Assembly: GCA_029940345.1 (NCBI GenBank)
Contig: JAOZRC010000044.1
Span: 1 to 15,561, forward strand
From: Desulfobacterales bacterium
GTDB lineage: Bacteria; Desulfobacterota; Desulfobacteria; Desulfobacterales; JAUCGF01
Reading direction: 5' to 3'
DNA length: 15,561 nt
The notes under the pieces are model-generated. The model made no database searches, was not told the origin of the DNA, and was given only the letters and a program-made list of their open reading frames with translations. Below are positions 15,509-15,561 of this stretch, piece by piece (position 1 is the first letter of the stretch; each line of letters starts with the position of its first letter). Made by a program: the position numbers and the translations under genes.

Positions 15509-15561
15509 AGCCTGTTTGAAAAGTCTTAAATCGGCTGAAAAAGCGTGAGAGCGGTTCTGAT
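15508..15561. mobile_element. MITE-like element, second copy (cut by window end)
   Basis: The last 54 bases begin GAGCCTGTTTGAAAAGTC after a TTA (15505-15507). Including that TTA, 57 bases match 4237-4293 with three substitutions (C/A, T/C, A/G), in the same orientation. The remainder, including the other end and its target duplication, lies outside the window. The two copies start 11,268 bp apart and bracket everything from galE to the GT-C gene. Confidence 0.85.

Noticed and set aside
4240..15561. Composite transposon formed by the two MITE copies
   Set aside because: Neither copy shows a transposase and the second is cut by the window end; there is no evidence that the block moves as a unit.
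1..15561. CRISPR array, tRNA, rRNA or riboswitch
   Set aside because: I saw no regularly spaced repeats, no cloverleaf-like tRNA sequence and no conserved rRNA or riboswitch core in the gaps.

Overview
The window is a polysaccharide (O-antigen, capsule or exopolysaccharide) biosynthesis and export locus. All twelve recognisable genes lie on the + strand. The DNA is moderately AT-rich. Almost none of the genes has a convincing Shine-Dalgarno sequence. A BY-kinase, an outer-surface polysaccharide ligase/polymerase homologue and a Wzm/Wzt-type exporter point to a Gram-negative bacterium. The A-rich, SD-poor starts and the REP-like repeats would suit a member of the Bacteroidota/Calditrichota (FCB) side or a related uncultured phylum, but this is inference and I cannot name a taxon.

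Layout. Positions 1-158 hold a leader with no confident gene. At 159-4251 is a tight three-gene block: a BY-type tyrosine kinase whose catalytic domain is split by an insert of about 155 residues resembling a PATAN/DUF4388 domain; a membrane-anchored TPR protein; and an O-antigen ligase/polymerase (Wzy_C-like). At 4240-4499 a 260-bp MITE-like element with imperfect terminal inverted repeats of about 75 bp and a TTA target duplication has landed in the last codons of the ligase gene. Then come galE (4537-5520) and an asparagine-synthetase-like amidotransferase (5565-7367). A gap with three REP-like units (7416-7547) leads to an AT-rich GT25/LPS-type glycosyltransferase (7593-8420). Next are a GT4 glycosyltransferase (8571-9713), the ABC-2 permease Wzm (9710-10552), and the Wzt ATPase, which a one-base deletion near 11009 splits in two (10616-11886). 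Two GT-A glycosyltransferases follow (11896-12840, 12842-13894), then an AT-rich GT-C/GT39-like membrane glycosyltransferase (13979-15508). The window ends inside a second direct copy of the MITE (from 15508), which again supplies the stop codon of the gene before it.

How the genes fit together. GalE supplies UDP-galactose-type donors and the amidotransferase may amidate a sugar or acidic precursor. The cytoplasmic glycosyltransferases assemble a chain on a lipid carrier, and Wzm/Wzt would export it; the Wzt C-terminal domain normally recognises the finished chain. The GT-C enzyme would add sugars from polyprenyl-phosphate donors outside the inner membrane, and the ligase would transfer or polymerise the product. 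The BY-kinase and TPR protein would regulate or scaffold the machinery. The most notable features are the PATAN-like insert in the kinase, the MITE pair that brackets about 11.3 kb and ends both flanking genes, the broken Wzt gene, and the REP-flanked AT-rich glycosyltransferase.
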